Shown piece by piece: positions 46,329 through 54,014 of a stretch of DNA of 64,000 bases (position 1 is its first letter; the number at the start of each line of letters is the position of its first letter). The notes beneath the pieces are model-generated. The model made no database searches and was not told the DNA's origin. It saw only the letters and a list, made by a program, of their open reading frames with translations. The stretch spans positions 930,001-994,000 of the forward strand of contig NZ_JHZY01000002.1 of NCBI RefSeq assembly GCF_000687915.1. The letters are read 5' to 3'. The stretch is from Leeuwenhoekiella sp. MAR_2009_132 (lineage in GTDB: Bacteria; Bacteroidota; Bacteroidia; Flavobacteriales; Flavobacteriaceae). The position numbers were made by a program, and so were the translations under genes.

Positions 46329-47519
46329 TTAAACTAATATTTCATCTATAGCATTGGTGAAGTATTCCATTTCTTCCATTGTGCCCATACTCACGCGACA
46401 CCAGTTTTGATTCCAAAATTTAAAAGCTCTAACAACAACTTTACGTTCATAGATTTGTTCTAAAAAAGCATCACCATCCATTTCTATAGGAAAAATTATA
46501 AAGTTTGTTGATGAGGGCATGTACTCAAATCCTCTTTTGTCAAGATAGGCAGTTGTGTAATCGCGCGCTTCTTTAATTTTAGTTTTACACATGTTTAGAT
46601 ATTCGGTATCATCCATGCTGGCAGAAGCAGCTGCAATTGTAGGTCCTGCGATTCCCATACCTCCACGTGTGATTTCATTTATTGCTGCCAGAGATTCTTT
46701 TTTGCCCAGCATATAGCCCATACGTAACCCGGCCATACCGTGAATCTTAGAAAAAGTACGGGTAACAAATACATTTTTACCTGCTGCAACAAGCGATGAC
46801 ATACTCGCATCTAATCCCTCAGGAGCCAGTTCTAAATAAGCTTCATCTACAAAAACAGGGACTTTCTCAGACACTCTACTGCAAAAATCTTTTAGCTTGA
46901 CAGTATCTGTTAATGTTGCGGTAGGATTGTTTGGGTTTGTGATGTAAACAAGTTTTGTATCTTCATCAATAGCTGCTTCCATAGCCGCTAAGTCGTGTTG
47001 ATAATCAGCGGTAAGCTTAATAGGTTTCCAGGAGCCGCCGGCAGCTTTGGCAACGCTTACTAAAGACATATAGCTAGGATCTGCGCTTACAACATTGCCG
47101 CCATTTTGAAATAATACCAAGGCCGTTTTCTCTAATAAATCTGAAGAACCCGGCCCCATCATAATTTGGTCTGTACTAACGCCTTCATACGTAGCAATTT
47201 TATTTACTAGATTATTTAGCGAAGACCACGAGTAATGATTACCATCCCAAACAGCATCCTGAAAAGCTTTTGCCGCTAGCTTTGAAGGCCCATATGGATT
47301 TTCATTCCATACTAAGCGTGCATTTACTGTGCTTAAGTCAGGAAATTTAGGAGGTGTAAATTCATCAAAAACCGGATTCTGATAAATAAATTTTTGATTA
47401 TTAGCCTGGGCATTTTCCACTGCATTTGCCCATAGGGCTGTAGGAGCAAAGGCTAATGCTCCCATAGAAAATGTAATTTTTTTAAGCCAATCGCGTCTTG
47501 GAAGATCTGAAGAATTCAT
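46329..47519 (-). CDS. Histidinol-phosphate aminotransferase-like PLP enzyme with Tat-type signal
   Basis: Fold-type I aminotransferase of the HisC group. PLP lysine is in TRTFSKIHGMAGLRMGY, and the glycine-rich cofactor site MGPGSSDLLE and YITNPNNPTA are intact. The N-terminus has a twin-arginine signal: RR at residues 8-9 in LPRRDWLKK, then a hydrophobic segment and ALWANA cleavage-type end. It would therefore be exported folded, unlike cytosolic HisC. It is the first gene of an operon with the AEC permease. The substrate is unknown. Confidence 0.87.
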   Translation of the reverse strand: MNSSDLPRRDWLKKITFSMGALAFAPTALWANAVENAQANNQKFIYQNPVFDEFTPPKFPDLSTVNARLVWNENPYGPSKLAAKAFQDAVWDGNHYSWSSLNNLVNKIATYEGVSTDQIMMGPGSSDLLEKTALVLFQNGGNVVSADPSYMSLVSVAKAAGGSWKPIKLTADYQHDLAAMEAAIDEDTKLVYITNPNNPTATLTDTVKLKDFCSRVSEKVPVFVDEAYLELAPEGLDASMSSLVAAGKNVFVTRTFSKIHGMAGLRMGYMLGKKESLAAINEITRGGMGIAGPTIAAASASMDDTEYLNMCKTKIKEARDYTTAYLDKRGFEYMPSSTNFIIFPIEMDGDAFLEQIYERKVVVRAFKFWNQNWCRVSMGTMEEMEYFTNAIDEILV

Positions 47520-47734
47520 ATAAATTTTTTTATTTATAAGTAATTCTTTAAAATTAGAAAAACACCAAAACGGACACTAAGATAAATTCGTAAAAATCGA
47601 ATTATATTTATTGTTTATGCTATAAAATTAACATTATATTGAGAATATGATAATGTAATCTCAGTATTATAGACATCATAGTGCTATTTCTTCAACATGA
47701 TTGTAGTAATATCACGATTTCGGAATGTATAAAC

Positions 47735-47775
47735 AAACAAATGCCTTTAATTATCTGAATTAAAGGCATTTGTTT
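47735..47775 (-). terminator. Hairpin downstream of the DUF2383 gene
   Basis: 18-bp perfect arms (AAACAAATGCCTTTAATT) with a 5-nt loop. On the minus strand it is followed by TTTGTTTATA, a weak U tract. It lies 16 bp beyond the DUF2383 stop. Confidence 0.65.
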
Positions 47776-47790
47776 AAATAGGGAACTAAT

Positions 47791-48261
47791 TTACTGCAGT
47801 TTTGTAATATCTTCCAACTGCTGTAAATCTTCGATTGTTCGGTAAATTTTTGAGAGTTGATTGTTAATTACAGTGCGTAAATGCTGAGGGAATTCATGAG
47901 ATTGTAAAACAGTCTCATACTCGTGTGCACTATTTTTTTCACCTCTTAAGCATTCTTCGAGAACTGTAGAAACGTCAGCTTCCAGTATAGAGTTTTTTAA
48001 TTCAATCCAGGTACGGTGTAAATCTGCTACGATAGTACCGCTGGTTTTTGGAGTTTCATTAAGGTTATGTAATTCGTGATCTAATTCAGTTGCAAAACTA
48101 CTTCGTTTAGCTGCCTGACGTTGCATAAACCCTCTTAGAGCCGGGTGTTCTAAATGCTGCATAGCTCTAATAAAATCCTTTTCAGCATCATAATTTTTAA
48201 CTAATAAACTTTGTAAACTTTCGGTTAGTTCGTTGTGAGTTATTTGCTTGTCAGATTCCAT
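47791..48261 (-). CDS. DUF2383 / PA2169-type four-helix protein
   Basis: A 156-residue soluble protein with the DUF2383 signature: an N-terminal helix NELTESLQSLLVKNYDAEKD and later ELDHELHNLNETPK and LRGEKNSAHEYETVL. The fold is a ferritin-like four-helix bundle, but most metal ligands of ferritin are not evident. Members are often stress-induced. It is monocistronic and divergent from the ArsR gene. Function unknown. Confidence 0.8.
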   Translation of the reverse strand: MESDKQITHNELTESLQSLLVKNYDAEKDFIRAMQHLEHPALRGFMQRQAAKRSSFATELDHELHNLNETPKTSGTIVADLHRTWIELKNSILEADVSTVLEECLRGEKNSAHEYETVLQSHEFPQHLRTVINNQLSKIYRTIEDLQQLEDITKLQ

Positions 48262-48408
48262 AGGTATACTTTATTAATGCAACTAGCTTGTAAAAGCTGG
48301 CATTGTTTTAATTGATTACTTTGTAAAGTTACCCTTAACATCTCTAAGTTTTATAGATTTTACAATAGGTTAACATAGAAATATGATCAAATAAGAAGTT
48401 GTAATTCT

Positions 48409-48434
48409 TATTTATCGTAATATTACGATAAATA
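48409..48434 (+). promoter_or_regulatory. 26-bp palindromic operator of the ArsR operon
   Basis: A perfect palindrome around TCGTAATATTACGA, extending 13 bp on each side and ending 4 bp before the ArsR start codon at 48439. Dyads of this size and position are bound by ArsR-type dimers, which repress their own operon. A TAnnTTTG box is not evident here. The core CGTAATATTACG recurs at 23326-23337. Confidence 0.75.
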
Positions 48435-48438
48435 GTAT

Positions 48439-48774
48439 ATGGGACTTACAAAAGAAATTTTATTTACTGAATATCAAAATGAGATGGCGCTGTATGCAAA
48501 AGCGCTTGCGCACCCGGCACGTATTGCCATTCTTCAGGAACTTTTTAAATCTAAGACCTGTATTTGTGGTGATCTGGTAAATCAATTAGGACTTGCCCAA
48601 CCTACTATATCACAACATTTAAAAGAACTTAAAAAGGTAAATCTTATTAAAGGAACAATAGAAGGGGTGCGTGTTTGTTACTGTTTAAATCAAGAAACTT
48701 TACAATTATTCTCTGAAAAGTTTAAAGGTTTATTTGAACTGAATGAAATTAATGAGCAATCTGATTGCTGCTAA
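48439..48774 (+). CDS. ArsR-family metalloregulator
   Basis: A 111-residue winged-helix repressor. The sensor helix has CIC in SKTCICGDLVNQLGLAQPT, the CxC pair that in arsenic-type ArsR binds As(III) or Sb(III), and the DNA-reading helix includes AQPTISQHLKELKKV. The C-terminus ends SDCC, giving further thiol ligands. It would leave the adjacent palindrome on metal binding. Three-gene operon with the DUF6428 and phosphatase genes (11 bp and 4 bp gaps). Confidence 0.9.
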   Translation: MGLTKEILFTEYQNEMALYAKALAHPARIAILQELFKSKTCICGDLVNQLGLAQPTISQHLKELKKVNLIKGTIEGVRVCYCLNQETLQLFSEKFKGLFELNEINEQSDCC

Positions 48775-48784
48775 ATCACTAATT

Positions 48785-49246
48785 ATGTTATTATCTGAAC
48801 TTAAAAAAAATGCATCTAAAGCCTTAAAAATAGGTTTTGAATTGCCTAACGGAAAACTTGTGCCCAGTCATTTTCATGTTACCGAAGTAGGATTAAGTAC
48901 TAAACGTTTTATTGACTGTGGGGGTCAAAAACGAATTAAAGAGACCATTGTATTACAGTTATGGTCTGCTAATGATTACAATCACAGGTTACATCCTGAA
49001 AAATTAGTTGAAATATTAACGCTTTCTGAACGCGAATTGCAACTGCCCGATCTTGAGGTGGAAGTTGAGTATCAAGGCGAAACCATAAATATTTATAATC
49101 TAGGACATAACGGTAAGTATTTTACATTGACAGCTCAACTAACAGATTGCCTGGCAAAGGATGCCTGTGGTATTGATGAGCGTCAAACCACTCCGCTTAT
49201 TAAAGCGGCTTCAGACCCTTGTATTCCCGGAAATGGATGTTGTTAG
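48785..49246 (+). CDS. DUF6428 family protein
   Basis: A 153-residue soluble protein of the DUF6428 family, found next to ArsR and arsenate-reductase-like genes in Bacteroidota. The start ATG at 48785 (MLLSELKKNASKALK) is preferred because the longer frame overlaps the ArsR gene. It contains a conserved-looking FHVTEVGLSTKRFIDCGGQK segment. The C-terminus, CIPGNGCC, has three cysteines and recalls the ArsR tail. A thiol or arsenic-binding role is inferred. Function unknown. Confidence 0.82.
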   Translation: MLLSELKKNASKALKIGFELPNGKLVPSHFHVTEVGLSTKRFIDCGGQKRIKETIVLQLWSANDYNHRLHPEKLVEILTLSERELQLPDLEVEVEYQGETINIYNLGHNGKYFTLTAQLTDCLAKDACGIDERQTTPLIKAASDPCIPGNGCC

Positions 49247-49250
49247 TATT

Positions 49251-49856
49251 ATGAATAGTTCACTTAATAAATACATAAAGGATCTCGACATTTCTACACT
49301 AAGCAATGAACGTAGATCGACTTTAGATACAGTAAAAAATAACATTCAATCAAAAATTGAAAGAAGCACGCCTGTAAAACTTCATTTTATTTGCACCCAC
49401 AATTCAAGACGTAGTCAACTGGCTCAAATTTGGGCGCAAACTATAAGTGTTTATTATGGCGTTTATTTAGAGGCATTTTCTGGTGGAGTAGAGGTGACAG
49501 CATTTAATGAGACGGCCGTTCACTCGTTGAAAAAGGCTGGTTTTGAAGTGGTAAAAGAAGGAATTTTAAATCCAGTATATACCTTTACTTTTGATTCAGA
49601 TAAGCCATCAATTAAAGCATGGTCAAAGTTATTTGATGATGCTACAAATCCACAAACTGGATTTGCGGCGTTGATGACATGCGCTGACGCAGATGAAAAC
49701 TGTCCCTTTATTCCGGGTGCAGAAAAACGTTTACCATTGCGATATGATGATCCAAAGATTTCTGATGGTACAACGCAAGAAGAAGAGGTATATGCCGCTA
49801 GAAGCAAACAAATTGCTACAGAAATGAAGTACATATTTAGTACTTTAAATAGCTGA
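49251..49856 (+). CDS. Low-molecular-weight phosphatase / arsenate reductase-like protein
   Basis: A 201-residue member of the LMW tyrosine-phosphatase/ArsC family. The phosphate loop FICTHNSRRSQLAQ has the CX5R(S) catalytic pattern. An N-terminal extension of about 45 residues precedes it. The operon context favours arsenate reduction over protein phosphatase activity, but the fold supports both. The start at 49251 (MNSSLNKYIKDLDIS) avoids overlap with DUF6428. No arsenite pump follows; a terminator does. Confidence 0.85.
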   Translation: MNSSLNKYIKDLDISTLSNERRSTLDTVKNNIQSKIERSTPVKLHFICTHNSRRSQLAQIWAQTISVYYGVYLEAFSGGVEVTAFNETAVHSLKKAGFEVVKEGILNPVYTFTFDSDKPSIKAWSKLFDDATNPQTGFAALMTCADADENCPFIPGAEKRLPLRYDDPKISDGTTQEEEVYAARSKQIATEMKYIFSTLNS

Positions 49857-49876
49857 TAAAATTTATATTTTCATAC

Positions 49877-49905
49877 AAAAAGCTGATTTTACAATCAGCT
49901 TTTTT
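49877..49905 (+). terminator. Terminator of the ArsR operon
   Basis: Arms AGCTGATT and AATCAGCT around TTAC, with A5 and T6 flanks. It separates the operon from the MFS gene. Confidence 0.85.
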
Positions 49906-49927
49906 ACATTGAGGAGCTACTTAAAAG

Positions 49928-49935
49928 TATATTTG
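49928..49935 (+). promoter_or_regulatory. -7 box of the MFS gene
   Basis: TATATTTG matches TAnnTTTG 17 bp before the ATG at 49953, with TTG at 49909-49911 rather close for a -33 element. It shows the MFS gene has its own promoter. Confidence 0.5.
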
Positions 49936-49952
49936 CGGCATAAAATAGGTTT

Positions 49953-51221
49953 ATGGCTAAAAATGATCCCTACGCGGCATTACACTACAAAGAGTTCAAT
50001 ATTTTTTTACTCGTTCGCTTTGCTATGGTATTTGCCTGGTCTATGCAATTTGTAGTGATCGAGTGGGAAGTATATAGTATTACTAAAAATCCGTTATCTC
50101 TAGGTATTATAGGTTTAATGGAAGTTATTCCTGCTGTTTCTTTAGCTTTATTTGCAGGACATATTGTAGATCAAAATGAAAAAAGAAATCTACTTTTTAA
50201 ATGCCTATTAGGTTTTTCGGTAATAAGTATTGGTCTGTTTTTATTAACCTGGCCACAATTTACAGCTTCGATTTCTACTAATGTAACCTTAAACTGTATC
50301 TATTTTTTAGTTTTTTTAGGTGGTGTAGTACGTGCCTTTCTGGGACCCACTATTTTCTCGCTGTTTTCTCTGGTAGTTCCTAAAAAAGTTTACCCTAATG
50401 CAGCCACGTGGAGTAGTAGTGTCTGGCAAATGGGGGCTGTTTTGGGCCCTGCTTTGGGAGGTTTTGCGATTAACTGGTTAGGGGTTCACTGGTCTATGTG
50501 TTTGATATTTGGTTTTTCTTTATTCGCTCTAATCTGTTTGTCTCAGATTAAGCGAAAACCCATATTAAATCCTAACATTGGTGAGCCTATTTTAAAAAGC
50601 TTAAAAGAGGGAATTCAATTTGTACGCAATAGCAAAGCGGTTTTAGGAGCGTTAAGTTTAGATATGGTGGCCGTACTTTTTGGAGGGGCAGTTGCTTTAC
50701 TTCCTATTTATGCGCAGGATGTTTTAAAAGTGGGTCCAGAAGGTTTTGGAATTTTACGTGCGGCTCCTGCCGTGGGAGCACTTATAACTATGTTTACTTC
50801 GGCATATTTTCCATTGTATAAAAAAGCTGGCTTAAAATTATTAGCTGCGATTTTTGGTTTTGGGGTTTGTATAATCGTATTTGGTTTATCTACAACATTC
50901 TGGCTCTCTGTGGCTGCCTTATTTATGAGTGGTGTTACCGATGGTATTTCTATGATTATACGGCAAACCATTTTACAACTTAGAACTCCAGACTCGATGC
51001 GGGGACGGGTAGCTTCAGTAAACTCTATGTTTGTGGGTAGTTCTAATGAACTGGGAGCTTTTGAAAGCGGTCTTACGGCAAAACTAATGGGAACGGTAAC
51101 TGCTGTAGTCTTTGGAGGAAGTATGACGCTAATTACAGTTGTTTTTACAGGGATTATTTCACCTAAATTTAGAAAATTAGACCTTCGGAAAGATCTGCAA
51201 GAACACGATACCCAAAATTAA
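49953..51221 (+). CDS. MFS transporter (EntS-like, MFS_3)
   Basis: Major facilitator permease with about 12 membrane helices over 422 residues. The loop after helix 2 has GHIVDQNEKRN, a form of the motif-A signature. The sequence MEVIPAVSLALFAG and FGILRAAPAVGALI resemble the EntS/MFS_3 exporter subgroup. A drug or siderophore efflux role is possible; nothing ties it to arsenic, and its own promoter and the preceding terminator argue against it being part of the ArsR operon. It converges on the secreted-protein cluster with a 2-bp gap. Confidence 0.87.
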   Translation: MAKNDPYAALHYKEFNIFLLVRFAMVFAWSMQFVVIEWEVYSITKNPLSLGIIGLMEVIPAVSLALFAGHIVDQNEKRNLLFKCLLGFSVISIGLFLLTWPQFTASISTNVTLNCIYFLVFLGGVVRAFLGPTIFSLFSLVVPKKVYPNAATWSSSVWQMGAVLGPALGGFAINWLGVHWSMCLIFGFSLFALICLSQIKRKPILNPNIGEPILKSLKEGIQFVRNSKAVLGALSLDMVAVLFGGAVALLPIYAQDVLKVGPEGFGILRAAPAVGALITMFTSAYFPLYKKAGLKLLAAIFGFGVCIIVFGLSTTFWLSVAALFMSGVTDGISMIIRQTILQLRTPDSMRGRVASVNSMFVGSSNELGAFESGLTAKLMGTVTAVVFGGSMTLITVVFTGIISPKFRKLDLRKDLQEHDTQN

Positions 51222-51223
51222 AT

Positions 51224-51880
51224 TTAAAATCCGGCAGGCTTCGGTAAAGTACCCACTGTATTTTTATTTACATTAACCGTAAAGCCGGGCACTTCCTTGG
51301 CTAGTAAACCTTTTCTGAATATGATTATATTCATATGTAAATCTATAGTAGTAACGGGGTTTGCTGAAGTTCTAAATATTCCCCCATTATTTATAAAGCA
51401 TTTAATATACCATTTTTTATCTAACGCATTTTTATAGGCATAAACCTGATAGCCTTCAACAATATTATTTACGGTTCCGCTTGCGGTAATCACGCTAGTA
51501 GAACCGGTACCGTGTTCTACAAAATAATATCCCTGTACCGAAAGTATATAATCGTCTGTACTTATTTTTGTATTATAATCTGTAATACCAAATCGAGAAG
51601 TATTGCTAAAAACCAATTCAGCATAATTAATAGGACCATATTTACTTACTGATATATCATACTGAACAATTGAATTATCTGTTCTCTCAATTATAAGCTT
51701 AGATCCGCGTATTTGTGTTGAGTTTCCCGGGTTTTCTAAATAGAGCTTTTCATCTATAATCGCTGTACCATCTACATCTAATAATGCCGTAGGAGTATCT
51801 GTATTTATTCCTACCTGAGCCTGAATGCTAAAGAGGTTTATAAATACAATAAAAATAGTATGTAAAACGTATTTGATCAT
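51224..51880 (-). CDS. Secreted VGINT-type protein 1 (third of tandem cassette)
   Basis: A 218-residue exported protein with signal peptide (residues 1-22, MIKYVLHTIFIVFINLFSIQ) followed directly by QVGINTDTPTALLDVDGTAI. This opening resembles beta-helical head motifs of tail-fibre-like Bacteroidota proteins. The remaining sequence is beta-rich (SVQGYYFVEHGTGSTSVITA, KKWYIKCFINNGG). Third transcribed gene of three tandem paralogues; it starts directly at the stop of the preceding gene. Function not recognised. Confidence 0.7.
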   Translation of the reverse strand: MIKYVLHTIFIVFINLFSIQAQVGINTDTPTALLDVDGTAIIDEKLYLENPGNSTQIRGSKLIIERTDNSIVQYDISVSKYGPINYAELVFSNTSRFGITDYNTKISTDDYILSVQGYYFVEHGTGSTSVITASGTVNNIVEGYQVYAYKNALDKKWYIKCFINNGGIFRTSANPVTTIDLHMNIIIFRKGLLAKEVPGFTVNVNKNTVGTLPKPAGF

Positions 51881-52516
51881 TTAGTAAAGGTCTGGTATTG
51901 TTATCGCTGTACCTGTGTTACTGCCATTAAGATCTGTGCGAATAACTGGCAATTTGCGATAAAATGAAGTGTCATAAACAATTAAGGTAAATTCATAAGC
52001 CACAGCATTAGTTTCTACAATAGTGTCTAAATATCTGTTTCTAATTTCCAAGTGCCAGGTTCCATTACTTTCAAAGACGCGTACTACAAACGCTCCTATA
52101 GAATCAAGATTCGTATTAATAGGTAGTTTTATGACAGGAGCACCTATATATCTAAAGTCTGCAATACCTACAATGTATTTATCGGTTTCAAAACTTATAT
52201 CTATATCTATTAAGTTATCGTAACTCAGATTTTCAAACCGGTATTTAAAGATATTCATAGGAGCCACCGTAAGTTCATCTACATTAAGCCGGGTGATCTC
52301 ACCTGTTACAGGTGTTGAATTAGTACGGCGTGTAAGTAGTTTAAAATCTTCGTCTGTTGCGGTTACAGTAGGGAGAACATTAGTTTTAAAATTTTCCTGT
52401 ACAACGACAGAACCTGCAACATGCAAGTCTGCCAGGGGTGTAGTAGTACCAATACCTACCTGTGCAAACGTTTTGCCTAGTATGAAAAGAAGAATCAAAA
52501 AGTATTTTTCTTTCAT
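51881..52516 (-). CDS. Secreted VGIGT-type protein 2 (middle of tandem cassette)
   Basis: A 211-residue exported protein with signal peptide ending TFAQ, then VGIGTTTPLADLHVAGSVVV. It shares with its upstream neighbour a later pattern: SFETDKYIVGIADFRYIGAP, then a segment ending ESNGTWHLEI (compare QNGTWHIKA in the neighbour). The body is beta-rich and otherwise unknown. Its stop abuts the next start, so translation is likely coupled. Confidence 0.7.
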   Translation of the reverse strand: MKEKYFLILLFILGKTFAQVGIGTTTPLADLHVAGSVVVQENFKTNVLPTVTATDEDFKLLTRRTNSTPVTGEITRLNVDELTVAPMNIFKYRFENLSYDNLIDIDISFETDKYIVGIADFRYIGAPVIKLPINTNLDSIGAFVVRVFESNGTWHLEIRNRYLDTIVETNAVAYEFTLIVYDTSFYRKLPVIRTDLNGSNTGTAITIPDLY

Positions 52517-52522
52517 AGTTAA

Positions 52523-53140
52523 CTAGTTTATAAAAGGATTAGCAGCAGTTTGTGTTGTACCGCCTGCCATTGAAACATTTATGGTACCAAACTGTTTTGA
52601 CAAATCATTAGAATAAATAAGAGTTGTAATCGTCCACGTTCCTTTTTCTGCGGGATATCTGTTATTAGCCGCAGGGAAATCTGCCTTAATATGCCATGTA
52701 CCATTTTGAATAAATGCAGAATAGAAGGGAATAGTTGCATTTCGGTTTATATCTAATTCACGATCATAAGAAGCCGAAATTGCGTTCAATACAAAATCTG
52801 TAGCATTAACCTGCGTATCAAAATCGTAAACCCAATCTTCGTTAGGATTAAATATCTCATAAACTTGAATGTAACCTAATGCAGCACCTGTAGGATTACT
52901 TACATCTAAAGATTTTATACGTGCGTTTCCTTCCTGAACTAAAAAAGTAGAGGTGTCTTCATCCTGTAAATTATCAATTACACCGATAGTAACACCAGTT
53001 TGTATGCGCGCATCACCTGCTACTTCGAGTTTCATTCTTGGATTTACGGTTCCTATTCCTATAGCTGTTTGTTGAGCAAATACAGGATGTAACATTGTGG
53101 AGAATATAATAAAGAGAATTAAAAAAGTAAAAGCTCTCAT
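52523..53140 (-). CDS. Secreted IGIGT-type protein 3 (first of tandem cassette)
   Basis: A 205-residue exported protein, first of the three in transcription order. Signal peptide ends PVFAQ, then TAIGIGTVNPRMKLEVAGDA. The NGTWH element (AFIQNGTWHIKADFP) matches protein 2. No known domain beyond the head motif. A long AT-rich region upstream would contain its promoter; the -7 box is not clear. No phage or type IX C-terminal signal was recognised. Confidence 0.7.
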   Translation of the reverse strand: MRAFTFLILFIIFSTMLHPVFAQQTAIGIGTVNPRMKLEVAGDARIQTGVTIGVIDNLQDEDTSTFLVQEGNARIKSLDVSNPTGAALGYIQVYEIFNPNEDWVYDFDTQVNATDFVLNAISASYDRELDINRNATIPFYSAFIQNGTWHIKADFPAANNRYPAEKGTWTITTLIYSNDLSKQFGTINVSMAGGTTQTAANPFIN

Positions 53141-53549
53141 TTGTAGTTAGTTAAGATCTAAGTAAAACTAACCAATATTTTTCAATTTATAATTAAAAAC
53201 TATCGTTTAAAAGCAAATAAATACGTTTTTTAACTTTAAATAATCACATTTAACTTGTATTATAATAAATTTTGTAGGAATATTCTTTAATTTATTAATT
53301 TTAAATTGAATTTTATAACCGTGTAAATTTGATTTAGTTAAACATTTAATTGAGACTTAGCAGAATTATAAAATATGACTTTAAATTTGTATCTTTACCG
53401 AAGTTTAGATTTTTTGGCATTCCTGCTAAAGAAGTTACTTGATAACGACAGATATATAAAAAGGTAAAATAAATTACCATTCTTCATATCATACGTATCA
53501 TTACCTCACAAAACAATCTAAGCTAGTATATATTCACCTAAAACAGATA
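53141..53549. other. 409-bp interval between the secreted cassette and the cold-shock-domain gene
   Basis: AT-rich and divergently flanked. It contains the candidate -7 box at 53390-53397, about 150 bp before the cold-shock-type gene, so most of the right half is probably its 5' leader. A 30-codon frame (53375-53467) is not supported as a gene. Nothing else was recognised. Confidence 0.6.
53390..53397 (+). promoter_or_regulatory. -7 box of the cold-shock-domain gene with long leader
   Basis: TATCTTTA, one base off TAnnTTTG. If used, the mRNA has a leader of about 145 nt before the ATG at 53550, which is long for this genome. Confidence 0.4.
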
Positions 53550-54014
53550 ATGGCTAAATCACAACAAACTTATAGCAAGACAGAAAGAGAGAAAAAGCGT
53601 ATTAAAAAACGCGAAGAAAAATTAAAACGTAAAGAAGAGCGTAAAGCAAATGCAGTAGGCGGTAACTTTGAAGATATGATCGCTTATGTTGATCATAATG
53701 GAAACTTAACTGATACCCCACCAGATCCTTCATTACGAGTAGAAGTAGAATTAGAAGACATACAAATAAGTGTTCCTAAAACTACTGAAGAAGATAAGAT
53801 AGCTGCTGAAGAAGCAAAATTTAGAAAAGGTAAAGTATCCTTTTTTGATCATTCTAAAGGTTTCGGATTTATTATTGATACCGAAAATCAAGAAAAATAT
53901 TTTGTTCACGTAAGTGGTATTCTAGATGGCGAACTTAATGAAAATGACAAAGTTGCTTATGAATTAGAGCGCGGTCAAAAAGGTATGAATGCTGTAAGAG
54001 TTAGTAAAATTTAA
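53550..54014 (+). CDS. Cold-shock-domain protein with basic N-terminal extension
   Basis: A 154-residue protein. The C-terminal 65 residues are a cold-shock RNA-binding domain: KGKVSFFDHSKGFGFIIDTE (RNP1-like KGFGFI) and KYFVHVSGI (RNP2-like). The N-terminal 40 residues are highly basic (REKKRIKKREEKLKRKEERK) and may give further nucleic-acid contact. This is the flavobacterial arrangement, longer than classical 70-residue CspA. A long untranslated leader is likely. Its stop abuts the DUF1853 stop. Confidence 0.87.
   Translation: MAKSQQTYSKTEREKKRIKKREEKLKRKEERKANAVGGNFEDMIAYVDHNGNLTDTPPDPSLRVEVELEDIQISVPKTTEEDKIAAEEAKFRKGKVSFFDHSKGFGFIIDTENQEKYFVHVSGILDGELNENDKVAYELERGQKGMNAVRVSKI

Noticed and set aside
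48439-51221. MFS permease as the arsenite exporter of the ArsR operon
   Set aside because: A terminator and a separate -7 box separate it from the operon, and the sequence resembles EntS/MFS_3 rather than arsenite carriers.
51224-53140. Three secreted proteins as phage tail fibres
   Set aside because: The head motif recalls tail-fibre-type repeats, but all three carry signal peptides and no phage genes are near, so they are better seen as exported surface proteins.
53375-53467. A 30-codon reading frame starting MTLNLYLYRSLDF
   Set aside because: It overlaps the candidate promoter of the cold-shock gene and shows no signal peptide, membrane helix or other feature, so I treat it as chance.
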